From assembly GCA_958496175.1 (NCBI GenBank), contig OY292277.1:22772282-22836281 (forward strand): a stretch of DNA of 64,000 bases, in the 5' to 3' direction. Of the stretch, positions 10,827-24,545 are shown in pieces. Every line of letters begins with the position of its first letter. Position 1 is the first letter of the stretch. The notes under the pieces were generated by a model. The model was not told where the DNA came from and did no database searches. It worked only from the letters and a program-made list of their open reading frames with translations. Both the position numbers and the translations under genes were made by a program. The DNA is from Sisyra terminalis. Taxonomy: Eukaryota > Arthropoda > Insecta > Neuroptera > Sisyridae.

Positions 10827-13660
10827 CTATAGGAAAAAAGAAAGATATTATTTTCAGTTGCAGTGCAAATCTATTATTGAAAGCAAAGAATTAAAAAAGG
10901 GCTTGACAATTATTTCGTTGCTTTTGTCTTTGATGTACGTGCGTTGAAATAACGAGGACTTGTTGTATTTATATACTGTTAAATCTAATTTCTTTCAATG
11001 AAACAAATAAAAATAAAATGGTCAATGGACTGGTGAGACACGCGGCAACGAAACATGTGTGAAATATTCCATCCATGATTCAACATGTAGAGAATGACTG
11101 TCGGTTGTACAAAGGAAAATTGTTACAGATTTGTATTTTATAAAGCACAATTGGTACAAAAAATAAATAAAATTACGTAGATATGTAAAATGATGATTAG
11201 CACAATTAATTATCCAAACAGAGCAAAAATTTGGAAAATGTATACGCCAATATGGCGCGAACGTGGTCAGCTAAATTCACGCATTGTCAAACTACCGGGC
11301 TAAGATTTTTCCAATTTTTTTTGTGATAATACATAGAACTATTGGCGGATTTTTACACGTATGAAAAGCGAATTGTTTACATTTATTAATTATGAAAATA
11401 ATGTTAAAAATCTAATTTTCTTTACTTACAAAGAGATGAAAGCCAAAGTAAAATCTTATACTCACATGTGTTCAAGATGGGAACCTTGATTAGGAAGATT
11501 CGCGTGCGCGTGCGTAATTACCCTTCCCAGGAAATATCGTTCGTTCTGCTTTGCCAAATCGACACGTTAAACGCGCGCATGTTCAAATTTATCAATTCCA
11601 ATTTTATTTATGTTTTATTTTATTTAAATAATTATTTTCCATAAATTGATATCGTGCTGAATGCATCAATTGGTATAATCAATTATGTTGCTATTTGCTC
11701 TCCAATTAGTAATCATTTTTACAATAAAAAAAAAAGTTTAAGATAATTTAATGTACAATTTTTTATATTCAAAATCCAAAATTTCATTCGTTTGCACGAA
11801 TTCCTCTTTCATATAAAAAGTAATACCTTTTTTCAATTAATAACTAAATCAAACATAAATTGAATTAGACTGGTAATATTTGAAATAAGGATGTATGGTG
11901 CGTATAGCAAATAGCGAATCTAGCGTATTGCCGTATTAATGAATACAGGAAATATTTAATATTTGTTATACTATCCCGGCTATCCCGTTTTATGCTTAAA
12001 CTAGCCTAAACATTCACAGAACCTCCGTAGAAACCAGCTACGGTTGCTACGGATACAGAGGGATGACAAGAGACAAGGGATGTGGAATTGCACTCATTAC
12101 CCTATGCACCTCATGCACTCCACTCTCATCTACTCATAAACGAATCACGTTATTTATTTTTTAATATTGAAACAGTCAAAACAACTATTGACTAGAATCA
12201 TGGTTTACAAGTAAGATTTCCGTGAGAAATATATAATTATTTTATTAGTTTTTTCCTTTATTTTCTGCTTAACGATAAGTTTCATTTTCCTTGTAGTTGT
12301 ATTCTTTTCCTGTTGCTAACTCCTGGCAAGGGTCTTTGAGTAGGTGTATCAGTTTTCTTTTTAATTATTTCACGATATCAATTATCCTTCTTTCTTTTTT
12401 CTTGGAATCTTGTATTTTTCCTTTCACAACACATCCAGGGTAGAAGTTTTTTTGGTTTCCACGTCTACGATAGTTCTTTTTTGTTGACTCTTCTTTATAT
12501 TTCCGTATTAGTGAAAAACATACTTTTACTTTATTAAATTTTTAGTTCAGGAAAAATTTTCTGGGAAATGGGAAAAAAACGCTCAATTACTATCTCTGAA
12601 TAAATTCTGCATACGTTTGCGGAGAAAAAATTTATTAAGATAAATTTCCGAAAAATCTCTAGAGCGATTATTCTAATATTTTGAACTTAATTGAATTAAA
12701 AATTCAGCAACTAATGTCTTATTTTAAAATTTATATTTATGTCCAATAACATTAGAATTTTCCGAGGATACATAAAAGTTTGTAATGGGACAAAATAAAT
12801 TGTTTATTTTCACAACTTATTTATACTATTTATCTAAAATTTATGTCAAATCGTACTTATTTCCACATAAATTTATTCTAGGCATTATAAATACTAGTTA
12901 CTAGAATCAACTAGAATTGACAGATTCTAGCGACTAATATTTATTTCCATTTCGTAACAATATGTGCCCAATTAACCGCCAATTATGTAAGTATATAGCA
13001 TTCTGTAAATGGGACCTACTGATTTCATTCGTATTGCATGTTGTTTTCAGGTAATGAACTTGGCTCGTATTTATTTAGAACAGTATTTATTTTCACCACA
13101 GTATTTATTTCAAATTTTTAAAGAAATTTAAAAACAAATGCGTTTTCCAAAATAAAAGATATCCTAGCAAATTTTATAATAAAAATTGATCAATCAAGGA
13201 TTGTAAAGCAATAAAAACAACAATAGACCACTGTAGTTCAATCCTCATTAACTGACTTCTAGAGCTGTCTAGAGCAGTCTACAAATTTTTTTTGCCTCTA
13301 CAACCAAGTTTAATCCTTTAGAAGATCGATCCAGTTAAATTTTTCAATTGTCTAAATAATTCTCATGACACTAATACAATTAGGTATTTATAAGTAGAAA
13401 CTCCTGGAAGGTGGTTACGGCCTTTGAACTATACTCTAATGTGAATTTTATATTTGATATTCCATCATTCAAGATACTGGTTTGGTGTGAAAAAATAATA
13501 AAAATGCAAGAAGTATATTTTTTACTTATTATAAAACTATTGAACGAAATACAATTTTAAAAAAATCAATTTACTAAAGACTACTACTTACTTACTAAAG
13601 ATATGCATTAAAATAGCTCATAAAAAAATCAGAATATTTTCAGATTTCAGTACATTAGTC
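10827..13660. other. eIF5A upstream region and intergenic DNA
   Basis: Begins with the 5' UTR intron of eIF5A. A less AT-rich, CpG-containing patch at about 11480-11580 could be the eIF5A promoter and first non-coding exon; a donor-like ACAT/GTGAGT on the minus strand near 11467 would fit its end. The rest, to the 3' end of the VAT-1-like gene, is AT-rich with no recognisable gene or repeat. Confidence 0.35.
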
Positions 13661-15366
13661 TTAATTTTTAGGTATAACTAAAAGAATTTTACCAATATTT
13701 TTCCTGTCCCCCATATATTCTATGGCTTGCGGAAAATCATCTATTTTCCATTCAGAATCGATACGAGGTTTGATTTTTCCTTGATAATAAAGTTCTCCGA
13801 TTTTTTCAAACGCTTTATTTACTCTTTCACGTTCTTGTTCACATATAACACCCAAATGTAGTCCTCCAATTATTCGAGTTTTGGCAATCAGTTCAGTAGA
13901 CTCAATGTTTTTTTGATTCCACCAAATTTTTAACAAATTGAGAACGGATATTTTCTTCACGTTATTTACAATGTTATTTGATCCTAAAAATTTGGAAAGA
14001 AATAAATATTATCCAGTTTTATATATATATTTAAAAGGAGTGGTTTAATTTATTTTTTGAGTGCGTAGAGAAAGATGAACCCAACTATAATTACAAAATA
14101 GAGATTCTGTTTTGAAGTAATACTTCTAACAAGATATGTTCAAGATTCGTGTGATGTAACGTGAGAGTGTCAGAGTACAGTTGCACCAAAAAAAAAAAGA
14201 AAAGAAAAATGTTCACTTTATATCTATAAGTGAATAAATTTAAATTTTAACCCTTTCCTGCACCACATAGTAAGCACCTATATGTGCTGTACAGGAATAT
14301 TTGCTAGTATCATGAAATGGTCAAATACATACCAATAATAATCATTCGACCAAAAGGTTTAAGTAAAGATCGATTTTTTGAACAATCCATTCCATCTTGC
14401 GTTTCAATAACAATATCGATACCATTCGGGGAGTTTTTTTTGATGGTCTCATAAATATTTTCGTAATTTGAAGGAAATGTTACACCATTGCTTATTACAT
14501 CTTCATGTTTACCCTCAGAAGCCGTACCAAAAATGGTAACATTTGAAACAGTATGAGCTAATTGAGTGGCAGCCCATCCAACTCCCCCTAAAACAAAACT
14601 TGCATTTGAGATTTAATTATGAATATTTGGAAAAGAAGAATTACAACTAGATGGGTTAGATAAATTTTTAGAGTACAAAAATTCAATTTGCATGTTCTAG
14701 AACATATTGGAACCTCTCAAGAAAAAAGAAAAATTGGAACCTTAGGGCTAGTGAATGAAAAAATGGATTACTTTTGTCTGGCCAGAATAGGCAACAATAG
14801 AAAGAAATAAAAAAAGGCAAAATAGTTACCTGCGCAAGAGTTCACCAAAACATTTTCTCCACTTTTTAAATTTCCAATATCAAACAAAGTAAAATAAGCA
14901 GTTAAATAATTAACGAAAATTGCAGCTCCATCTCTAAGACAAATGTTTTCTGGTAGTAAAAAACATTTTTTTCGAGATACCACAATTTTCTCCCTATACA
15001 TCCCTCCGGTAAAATCATAGCACACAACCTTATCCCCTACTTTGAACGCAGGATATTTTTCATCATTTTCCTTTATTTCGCCAGCATCTGTTACAATACC
15101 AGAACATTCAATTCCCATAACAAACGGAGGGTTTTTTATATTTAATAATCCAATTCTGGTAACAATATCGCAAAAATTAACGCCACAGTAATGAACATCA
15201 ACTTCTACCTCGTCGACACCGGGTTTCTCAAGGGGTAGTTGTGAAATCTGGAATTTTAACAAAATTATTTTTTTTTTCATTTTTTTTCAAATTGAATTGA
15301 TACCTCTATTTGATTGTGACCCCCATATGCTTTTAACACAATACTTTTGTACGTTTTCGTCTCCAT
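13661..15366 (-). CDS. VAT-1-like protein (zinc-independent MDR / quinone oxidoreductase family)
   Basis: Four coding exons on the minus strand: 15366-15304, 15247-14830, 14587-14333 and 13983-13661. All borders are GT/AG and the joined frame gives 352 residues. The N-terminal GroES-like half contains the VAT-1 type block CGVNFCDIVTRIG (human VAT1: CGLNFADLMARQG). The nucleotide-binding motif AGGVGWAATQLA (about residues 160-171) spans the exon 2/3 junction. The C-terminal part has LLKIWWNQ and GGLHLG, and ends near GKILLVIP, as in VAT1/VAT1L. Catalytic-zinc cysteine patterns of alcohol dehydrogenases are absent. Vertebrate VAT1 is a membrane-associated NADPH-dependent reductase-like protein linked to synaptic vesicles and mitochondrial dynamics; the role in insects is not established. 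The start ATG (15366-15364) opens METKTYKSIVLKAYGGH, matching the family start. It is divergent from WDR1. Confidence 0.9.
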
Positions 15367-16280
15367 TTTATAACTAACCGAAATCTCAAATTCTAATTCT
15401 TATATAAATATGAAAATTAGTTTATCTCATACACAATGAATATATAAATACTTGATTTACATTCAAATCGGAATATTTTCAATATTAAAAGTCTTATACA
15501 CGTCCTATATTATAATCCTTGCTCTGCTTTTAAATATAGTATCAACTAATTTTGTTGATAAGACAAATATTGAGTGTATATAAGCCAAACGAAGCAATAA
15601 AATATTTATAATAAAACGCATTTTTTTACTTTAAATATATGTTAATTTTTTCAAGCGTTTTAAAAAAATTTTTTAACAGACAAAAAAAGGAAATAAATGA
15701 ACTAGACTGTCTAAGAGTTTATTGTATCCTGTGTACCCCAAAATTTTGTGGTGAAATAAATAAAAATATAAAATTGTTTCAAAAGTTATTTAGTTTTATT
15801 TATTAGTTTAAAATAATATAATATATGAAAGAAGAACTATGATTTTTTTTTAACGAATTAGTTAAAAGAATTGATTAATAAATACAATCAAAATAAAAGT
15901 CGTAAAAGTTTACTTGTTTCTATTTTTCTTTTTACACATTGATAAGGCAATGACAAGTTTTTGAAGTCGGATAAATTGCCGAGTTATCACTCAAATTTGT
16001 TTTCTCTGTTTGGCTTTTATGAAATCCTTAACGTTGAAAAGAGAGTGACTGAAGCAAATGCGCATGCTCAGACGAATCAAGTAATTCCAAATAAGGTAAA
16101 CGGGTGTATAATTCTGTCCTGTTGGTCACCCGTCTGAAAGGTTTTCGTATTGCATGAAGACGGTGCGTCATCTTTCTCGTGAAGATTATACATTTTTTCC
16201 TAATCGTAATTATTAAAATTATAAATTAATAAGTTTATAAACAGACAAATAACTTATTTTGCTGACGAGTAATCAACGAA
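15367..16280. promoter_or_regulatory. Divergent promoter region between the VAT-1-like gene and WDR1
   Basis: The 0.9 kb between two divergent start codons. The less AT-rich part at about 15960-16200, nearer to WDR1, is the likely WDR1 core promoter and 5' UTR; the part next to 15366 is AT-rich. No individual element was resolved. Whether one regulatory region serves both genes cannot be told from sequence. Confidence 0.4.
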
Positions 16281-19200
16281 ATGTCTTATTCGAACAGTAA
16301 GTAAATCATAAATATTTATAACCGGAACTTTCCGACTAGTGAATATTAAATTTCGCCGGTTTCTGTTTTAAAATTAGAACCACTATGAATATATTTTTAG
16401 TATATAAAATTATCTTTTTTAGAATATATTTTTGCAAGTTTACCTCGAACACAACGTGGACAGCCACTAGTTTTGGGCGGTGACCCAAAAGGAAAAAACT
16501 TCTTGTATACCAACGGAAATTCTGTGATCATTCGAAATATTGAGGTAATTTTTCTGTTGATATTGTATGGTTTCTTGTACATTGTGTTACATGATCCACT
16601 AACAAAATATGCATTAATCTTATAATGTTAAACGAATATTTTTTTTTGTAAATAATTGTGATTTTTTTCGCTATACACAGAATCCCGCTATTTCGGAAGT
16701 GTACACGGAACATTCATGTGCTGTAAATGTTGCCAAATATTCACCAAGTGGTTTTTATATTGCATCTGGAGGTACTAAATTTTTTGTAATTAATAATCTT
16801 CGTATTTTTTAATAGTTTTAAATCCGGTTAAATCTTATTAAACCAATAATTACAAATAAAATTATTACCTATCGATAAGCATTGTCCATCATTTACTGAA
16901 ACAGCTTGAATTACCATAATTTTTTGTAAGAGGATGAATTGGTTCTTATATTTTATTGTGCTAATAATATTTATACTCTGTTAGCTAAATCACTTTAATT
17001 AGATCTGGTGAACTATTTGTTTGATTAAACATATACCGTTGAATTTCATAGATCATATTGGACGTTAAGTAACTTACGTTTGAAAAAAATCACTGTTAAA
17101 TTGCGCAATGTCCGTCACCGTGAATTCCATTGCTTTACGAAATTCAACGACTCTCATTGACTCAAGCAAACAATTCAACGGATTGATTTTTATTTATTTA
17201 TTTATTAAAAAAGGAGCAAAAAAAGTGATACCCTTAATGGTTTTTTAAACTTAAGGTAGAATTTAAAATTCGGTCTAAAACCTGGCTTTAAAAATTGTTG
17301 TATTTTTTCGTTTTATTCACTTTCCTGACACTTTTCAAATGTGATAGTAAACAGGACGGGATTTAATACTGTGGGGACCTATAGGCTATATAGATGGCGG
17401 GGGTCAAGTTTTCTAAAAAATGGATTGGCCGACAAAAAAAACTAGCCTTTATACAATTATGGACAAAGCTTAAAATATTTCAACTTTTAATATTAGTGTA
17501 TTAATATTTTCAATTTTATCGAAAATCAACGATAAAATTCTGTAATTTTCTAGTCTTATTGAATAAATCAGTGTTTGGGTTTGTTGGTTGCCGCCTACTC
17601 AGCCAAGTCTATAAATCCGGCCCTGATAATAATTTGGTAATAGTTTATGTAATTTTATGTTAAATAGATTGTCTTCTGACGGTTTAGTTCCAATTTAATG
17701 AAAATATAAAAAAAAATAATTGCTAAATCAAGAACAAATTTGGCTAACTGAAAAAAATTATTATGTAGATTATAAGACATTGTTTTTACTATGTGTACAT
17801 ATGATGCAGAATCGATGTCTAAATATTATTTTTGCGTCACATACGTATTTCGACTGCAAATTAGGCTACACACTATCAGTGTTACACAATAGCTCCTAGA
17901 TTTTACTAAAATTATCGAGATTTCAAGCTTTACTGTAAGATTACTGTAAGATTTCAAGCTTTTTCTTTAAATGGTGATTTATGTCTGTAAAATTGAAGTA
18001 TACCTTAATCGATTGGGTAATAATTTTAACTATTGATTTTTGACCTTTAATCTGTTGTTTTTTTATGCAAAAAAGTTAAAAAGCCTTAGTTTATATATTG
18101 CGAGTACTTATTCACTCTTGATACGAGTAGTAAAGAAAAAAAATATATTGAAATACGAAACTATGTTATAACACTCAACTGTATTCTCTGTATTATAGCC
18201 TTAAGGAAACTTTCGATGAGGTCTATTATGAGTACACTTGCCGAAGGTGTGCTGAATATATGAAACTTAAATAGTGAAGTTTTTGAAATAGTGTAGTTTA
18301 TATTACAATATGGCTCATAGTATAAAAATTACTCGTCAGTATCTTCAGGGTGTCCCGTGGTCAGGGAAATCTGGAAAACTAGAAAATTTCTTTAGGTCTG
18401 AGAACTTGATAAAAAATTCAGAAAATTTTTAGTTTCTTTATAATGTAATTAATATTTAGCTTCGAAAAGATGTAGACGTTATCGTAAATAAGTTGTTATG
18501 TAAAGAACCTGTACGTTATTGTATAACTTCAATAGGTACAATAGATAAAACGTCACAAACCAAGTTGTTTGATTATATTTCACAATATTTTTCACAAAAT
18601 TGATCAGTCTTTAGTAGAAGTTTTTTCAACTAAAATCTTGAAAAAAGCGAATTTTGGTCTAGAAAGTCATTGAATTTTAGTTGAAGAAAAAACTGGATAC
18701 TCTGTTCTTTCATTTTTGTGCTACACATGATGTTTATGAGCTTCTTCATTATATTTTTCTTACATTTTTTTTTCTTCTTAGATCAATCTGGTAAAGTTCG
18801 TATATGGGATACAGTGAACAAAGAGCATTTATTAAAAAATGAATTCCATCCAATTGGAGGGCCAATTAAAGATATTTCCTGGTCTCCCGACAACCAACGC
18901 ATGGTTGTCGTTGGAGAAGGACGAGAACGATTTGGCCACGTTTTCATGTCTGAAACTGGTACATCAGTTGGCGAAATATCAGGCCAATCAAAACCAATCA
19001 ACTCCTGCGATTTCCGACCGGCTCGTCCGTTCCGTATTGTTACCGGTTCGGAAGATAATACGATCGGAATTTTCGAAGGCCCTCCATTTAAGTTTAAAAT
19101 GACTAAACAAGAACATAGTCGATTTGTTCAGGCTGTGAGATACTCACCAAGTGGAAGTCATTTTGCTTCAGCAGGTTTTGATGGAAAAGTATTTTTATAC

Positions 19201-20744
19201 GATGGTGTAAGTGCCGATTTGGTTGGAGAAATTGGAGCGCCAGCACATAAAGGAGGAGTTTATGGAGTTGGTTGGTCTCCCGATGGAAAGCAATTGTTAA
19301 CGGCTTCTGGAGATAAAACGTGCCGGTTGTGGGATGTGGAAACGCGCCAGATGGTGTCTGAATTTGTTATGGGGCCTAATGTAGATGATCAGCAAGTTGC
19401 TTGTTTATGGCAAGGTCCTCATTTGCTGACAGTTTCTTTGAGTGGTTTTATCAATTATCTAGATGTGAATAATCCGGCAAAACCAATTAGAATTATTCAG
19501 GGCCATAATAAACCCATCACGGTGTTAGAATTAAGCAAAGATCGTGGAACAATTTATACAGGATCTCATGATGGAAATGTAACCGCTTGGAGTGCTAATG
19601 ATGGAGTTAGCCATCGGGTCACTGGAACTGGTCATGGAAATCAAATAAATGGAATGAAAGTAACTGATTCTGTCCTATATACTTGTGGAATTGATGATAC
19701 ACTGCGACAAATCGTAATTGAAAGCAATGAATATAATGGCAATACTTTAGCCTTGGGATCCCAACCTAGAGGTATGGGAGTATTTCCGGGTGAAGACAAA
19801 GTAGTCACTGCCAGTATAAAAGAAATCCATGTGGTTGAAAAAGGGCGAAAAATTGGTGGACTTCCCTGCAATTATGAACCCAGTGCAGTTGCAATTAATC
19901 AAAATGGGGATGTAGCTGTTGGAGGAGCTGGGGATAATAAAGTTCATGTATACACATTATCGGGTTCGACTTTAAATCAGAAAGCTGAATTGGAGCACTT
20001 AGGACCTGTGACCGATTGTGTTTATTCTGAAGATGGAAAATATCTGGTGGCATGTGATGCTAATCGTAAAGTAATTTTATATAACACGGAAGACTACAAA
20101 CCGGCTCATGGCCAAGAATGGGGATTTCACAATGCTCGAGTGAACAGCGTGGCTTTCTCCCCAGATTCACTTAAAGTCGCTAGTGGTGCTTTAGATACAA
20201 ATATAATAATATGGTCTGTTGCTCAACCTAATAAGCATTTAATTATCAAAAGTAAGTCTTCCGAACATTTTTGCTTCAATATTTCTTTAAAAACATTGCA
20301 GTAGTACGAAAAATCCAGAAATAGGCCATTATAAAAATATTTTCTTAACTTTCTTCTTTGTTTAGCAAATTTCTAGTATGTATTGTTTATTCATTTTATT
20401 GTTACACCAAAAACTATTTAGTGATGCTGTGCCAAGATTAAAGTGATAAAGAGAAATTATTTTCAACAAGAAGCTAAGAGAAAGAAAATAATATGTTGAG
20501 TCCTATTTCTGGATTTCTGGTGGAAGTTGCCAAAGTACTTCTGATTTTTTTTTTTGATGTGGAAGAATAAAAAAAAAAATAAACAAATAATTGAAATTTT
20601 TGTAAAAAAATGTTAATTTTCTTTTCTGTTGTAGATGCTCATCCTCAGAGTCAAATTACACGTTTGGCGTGGTTGAACAACGAAACGTTGGTTTCCGTAG
20701 GACAAGACTGTAATACAAAATTGTGGGAAATATCCGCATTTTAA
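16281..20744 (+). CDS. flr: Actin-interacting protein 1 / WD repeat-containing protein 1 (flare)
   Basis: Five coding exons: 16281-16296, 16423-16544, 16681-16771, 18782-20251 and 20635-20744, giving 602 residues, the normal family length. The tiny first exon encodes MSYSN and part of a Lys codon. Later exons read [26 protein letters not shown], then [12 protein letters not shown], all characteristic of WDR1/AIP1. WD dipeptide-containing blades run through the whole protein, consistent with the two seven-bladed propellers of the family, ending in LWEISAF. AIP1 binds cofilin-decorated actin filaments and speeds their severing and disassembly in the cytosol; in flies the gene is flare, needed for wing hairs, bristles and muscle. 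Intron 3 is about 2 kb and contains a hAT-like MITE. AATAAA signals near 21250 and 21413 may end the transcript. Confidence 0.96.
17352..17625. mobile_element. hAT-like MITE in WDR1 intron 3
   Basis: 274 bases. The left end CAGGACGGGATTTA and the reverse complement of the right end, CAGGGCCGGATTTA, match at 12 of 14 positions. The flanks ATAGTAAA (17344-17351) and ATAATAAT (17626-17633) are a probable 8-base target duplication with two differences. It has no coding capacity. The same terminal sequence appears at the ends of the 25642-27058 element. Confidence 0.65.
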
Positions 20745-22031
20745 AATCTATTTTAACAATTTACAAATGTTATTTATTTAATATTGTCGTATTGAATGAT
20801 TTTTGACGCTCTTTTTTGGTACTAATTATAAGATTTTTATGCCTAGAAAAAGGATGTAACTAATATTTATTGATCATATAAATTTGAAAAAACACTGTTC
20901 CAAATATCGTGTCATTTACTATCGAAAAAAAAAACGAAAGTAAATATTCCAAAGTACAATTCGAATTTATCGTGAAAATAGACAGAGAAAAATTATATAT
21001 TTATATATTTAAGAATTTATTTACTGGTTGTAATTTTCAGTAAAAAGCAGAACTTTATTCTAGAATGAGATTTTGTTTGATATATCATGAAAAATAATGT
21101 CAGTCAATTGATTTGAGTTTTGTATACATTTTAAAAAAAAAGTTTTTTTTTAAAGAAAAAATTGTAAAACTAAATATTTTTATAGTATTATAAAGCCGCA
21201 ATTTTATATGAGGAAAATATATTTGTCTAAACTTATTTATTTTGTCAAAAATAAAATGCTTGCATTTTGCTTGATATGAGTGCATTTACCAAAAATAATC
21301 AGTATTTCGAGTGTAAATTTTTGTAAAAGGAAATTTTAAGTTCCTTATAATTTTATTATTTTTTTTTTTGAATTTAATTCCTGGCCACCCTGGCTCGTTC
21401 GTAGTGTGAACAAATAAAGTTGAAAAATCAATTTCCGCATTTTCGATTGTTTAATTCCTGTTCATATCCTTAAATCCGGGATTTGCTCAATTTATAAAAA
21501 GAAAAATCCCATACGTAATCTCCTGCTTGTCATGTTTGTACTAAATTTGATAAATCTAAAAATAGCTAAGCTCAATTTTTGAAATTATTTTGGAATATCC
21601 GTGACGACCTGGATTTGGTCACGTTTTTTCATGTTCAGGAAAATTGCAATAAAAGCGCAACTTTGTTTTTTTTTTATCTTTTTCTCTTTAATAACAACAA
21701 TCACCTGATAACAATTGGATTTGTCTAAAAAAATCGTTTTCAACATTTATCAATACTTTCAATTATTTAACAGATAAATGAAATTATTACAACAAATTAT
21801 TCGATTCTGTTTGTCTAAAATATTTTTTTTAAATGTATCACAGCTAAACAAGAACAAAATATCATCAAAAGAAAAATCCATGTCAACATTTTTTTTAAAC
21901 AATTTTCAAATTTTTGACGAACAATTTCGTTGATAACATGCAAATCCTAATAAATTTTCCTACACAATAATAATAATTAACATATAGAAATTATATTATA
22001 ATTTTTTTTCTGGGTTTTACTACTTGAATGG
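20745..22031. other. Convergent 3' region between WDR1 and the BTB/zinc-finger gene
   Basis: AT-rich sequence holding the 3' UTRs of two convergent genes. Candidate AATAAA signals for WDR1 lie near 21250 and 21413. On the minus strand, TTTATT motifs in the upper part are candidates for the BTB gene. No other feature was recognised. Confidence 0.45.
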
Positions 22032-22850
22032 TCATACAACTGGCGTTGTAACTGGTGTGTTTATTCTAGAACGCTTTCTTGGTGGTGAATTTGTTTCGGT
22101 TAGTTCAGGATGCCGGTATGAAACATGTTTCCGTAAAGCATCTCGACTTCGGGACACATGAGGACATACACTACATGCATGTTGTCCATTTTCATGAGTT
22201 TCCAAATGAACTCGAAGATTGTACTGATTACTGAGTTGTTTCCCACATATTTGGCATTCAGTTGGGGAAACTTGACTGGGCCGATAAATTTTACTTGGTT
22301 GAGCTACCACTGTTGGGGTTTTTACTTCAAATATATTTCCATTTAAATCACAGTTATTTGTACTGTGGTTATTATTAGGTACTTTATTGTCTTGTTCCAG
22401 TTTTGGTATGATTGTTGTAGGCAATTGATGAATATTTGGAGAAAAATTATACACAGGAATATTATTCGTTGCGGTTGGAAGATGAGGAACTTGCATGTCG
22501 CATAAGCCACGAATTCGTAAAACTTTGGCAACAGTTAACAGATTTTGAAGCTTATCGGCAGAAACTCGGCAATGACCTCGATACATAAATGAAACAAGAC
22601 AATATAAATCGTCATAATCAATATCTTTTAGTACAACAATGGGGTGTTGTAACGGAGGCATATCTTGAAATAATTCTAAAAAATATGAACTACACGTAGC
22701 TAATACTAATCGATGAGCTTTCACGTGTCCACATCCTGCTGATAGTGTTATATCCGTAAGGACATCGGAGTCTAGCAAATCAGGTAGTCCGGATAGAAGG
22801 GTTGATTCGTGGTGATGCCATCGCAGGATAAATTGTTGATCATCGGCCAT
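22032..22850 (-). CDS. BTB/POZ and C2H2 zinc-finger protein
   Basis: A single coding exon of 272 residues. The N-terminal BTB/POZ domain (about residues 6-115) shows the insect ttk-type pattern: FILRWHHHESTLLSGLPDLL, LTDITLSAGCGHVKAHRLVLATCSSYF, then FMYRGHCRVSADKLQNLLTVAKVLRIRGL. A Ser/Asn/Pro-rich linker follows. Two C2H2 fingers are intact: C-x2-C-x12-H-x3-H at 199-219 and C-x2-C-x12-H-x4-H at 226-247. A basic patch PPRKRSR (256-262) could be a nuclear localisation signal. Such proteins dimerise through BTB and act as DNA-binding regulators; with only two fingers the specificity is likely short. I cannot name the fly orthologue. The ATG at 22850-22848 is preceded by an acceptor-like pyrimidine tract and CCATAG on the minus strand, suggesting a 5' UTR exon further upstream. 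Confidence 0.88.
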   Translation of the reverse strand: MADDQQFILRWHHHESTLLSGLPDLLDSDVLTDITLSAGCGHVKAHRLVLATCSSYFLELFQDMPPLQHPIVVLKDIDYDDLYCLVSFMYRGHCRVSADKLQNLLTVAKVLRIRGLCDMQVPHLPTATNNIPVYNFSPNIHQLPTTIIPKLEQDNKVPNNNHSTNNCDLNGNIFEVKTPTVVAQPSKIYRPSQVSPTECQICGKQLSNQYNLRVHLETHENGQHACSVCPHVSRSRDALRKHVSYRHPELTETNSPPRKRSRINTPVTTPVV

Positions 22851-24351
22851 CTTCAAGACTATGGATCAAGTAGAAAGAAACATGTAAAATTTCAATTAAT
22901 TTAATATCGTTAAAAATTGTAATGAAAAATTACAAACCTTTTACAATGTGATTGTTTTTTTCTGTACATGAATCGCATTGTATATTGTTATAAGTTTTGT
23001 GTTTTTATTTATCCAATTATCGACATCTTAGAATTTCACAACAATTTAAGTTTCAACTTTCGGTACCAATACTGTTATCAAAAATATGTTCAATTATTAG
23101 TAAGTATATGATTATAATTAAAAGAATCAATTTTAAAATTTTTAAAATTCTGTGTTTACGCGCATGTCAATACTCAAATAATATTTAAAAGGAAAATTTG
23201 AATTTTTGTGCATTACTTTAACAAATTAGTTAATTAAATGTTGCAGTTGTGTATTATAAAATGAAAAACAATCCTTTTTTAAAGATAAACATTTTTAAGA
23301 AGTAATTTATGCGCCAATTTTAAAATTTTCATTCAGGTAAAAGTTTGTGTCTGTGTTCTCAGGTCTGTGTATTATTTTTCCTGCGACAATTTCATTTTTG
23401 TGTCGAAAACTATATTCACTGGATTTATGAAATACAATAACACTAAAGAGAGTTATAATTAGATTTTTGCCAAATGAAAATAGACACAAACTAATTATTT
23501 TTATAACAAACGGTTGTGTTACGTAAATCCAATATTTGGATGATGTTTGACTACTGATTTCTCATCATACAAAAAGAAGAAAAAAAATCTGTGTGAAGAA
23601 ATTTTTTTTTTAATGTTTACATTGATCTATGATTGTCATAAAATATTTTTTATTTGATTATAGCGTTAGTACATTACAGAAAAAAAATACATTACATTCA
23701 CAAAATTAAAAACAAAAATGTGGAAAAAAATTATTTCCATCGTTTTCCTGTAGGTACGAGTACATGATTAGGTTGTGTGCTAATCTTATGTAAACGAGAG
23801 AGAAAAAAGTCTATTTTAAATTTTATACAAAAAAAAAATAATTAATTTTGTTATTTACTAAGATGAACATAAAAAGGAAAAAAAAAAATGTAGAAAATCA
23901 ATCGAAATATTAGCGATTAAAACATCCAAATGATGTCACTGTGATGATCAAGAAAGACACGTGAGTCAGGTGCATTTTGGTACACAAATAGAGGAGCTGT
24001 GTATCCAGGAAAAGCTATTTATAAAACAGCTGGAGAATTCGTTTGTTAGCCCAGGAATAACCTAAAAATATTATATGTTAAATTTCAGACACACGCAAAT
24101 AAAGTCTTATATAAATTAAAGCGTAAAAAAATAGTAAAAAATAACGATAATAGGAATAGCATGCAAAATGTTCTCACATTCAGGCGTTTCATACACAATA
24201 TCCCGTAACTGGTAATAATTTGTTTTTCGGGACACATTCACATTGAAAATACCAAAAACGAGAGAATCATATCAACGTGAATTATATTCGTATAAAAATA
24301 AATTATCGAGCAGAAAATGAGAGAGCAACGCACACAGTTTCCATTACATAC

Positions 24352-24545
24352 CTTCTTTCCTACTGGATACATCAGATATCGTTCAAACGAATAAAATTGC
24401 GCCAGAGCTTTTCTGGCCCGTCGTATTTAAAATTATTTTCATTGATGTCGCTTGAATCGGTCCCGTTTACCGCCGATGTTTGGACGATTTGGGATGAAAA
24501 TAGATAATACAGATGGTTCGTTATTTCCTCTCTTACGATGCGTAG
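24352..24545 (-). other. Candidate 5' non-coding exon and promoter of the BTB gene
   Basis: A patch less AT-rich than its surroundings ends, on the minus strand, in the donor-like AAG/GTATGT (GT at 24351-24350). It would splice to the acceptor CCATAG just before the BTB start at 22850, across an intron of about 1.5 kb. The upstream limit is a guess. This is inferred from splice-site likeness and base composition only. Confidence 0.3.

Noticed and set aside
14768..15280. Taking the ATG near 15280 as the start of the VAT-1-like protein
   Set aside because: The residues before ISQLPLEK are intron read-through; the acceptor TTCCAG at 15248-15249 and an upstream exon starting METKTYKSIVLKAYGG restore the family N-terminus.
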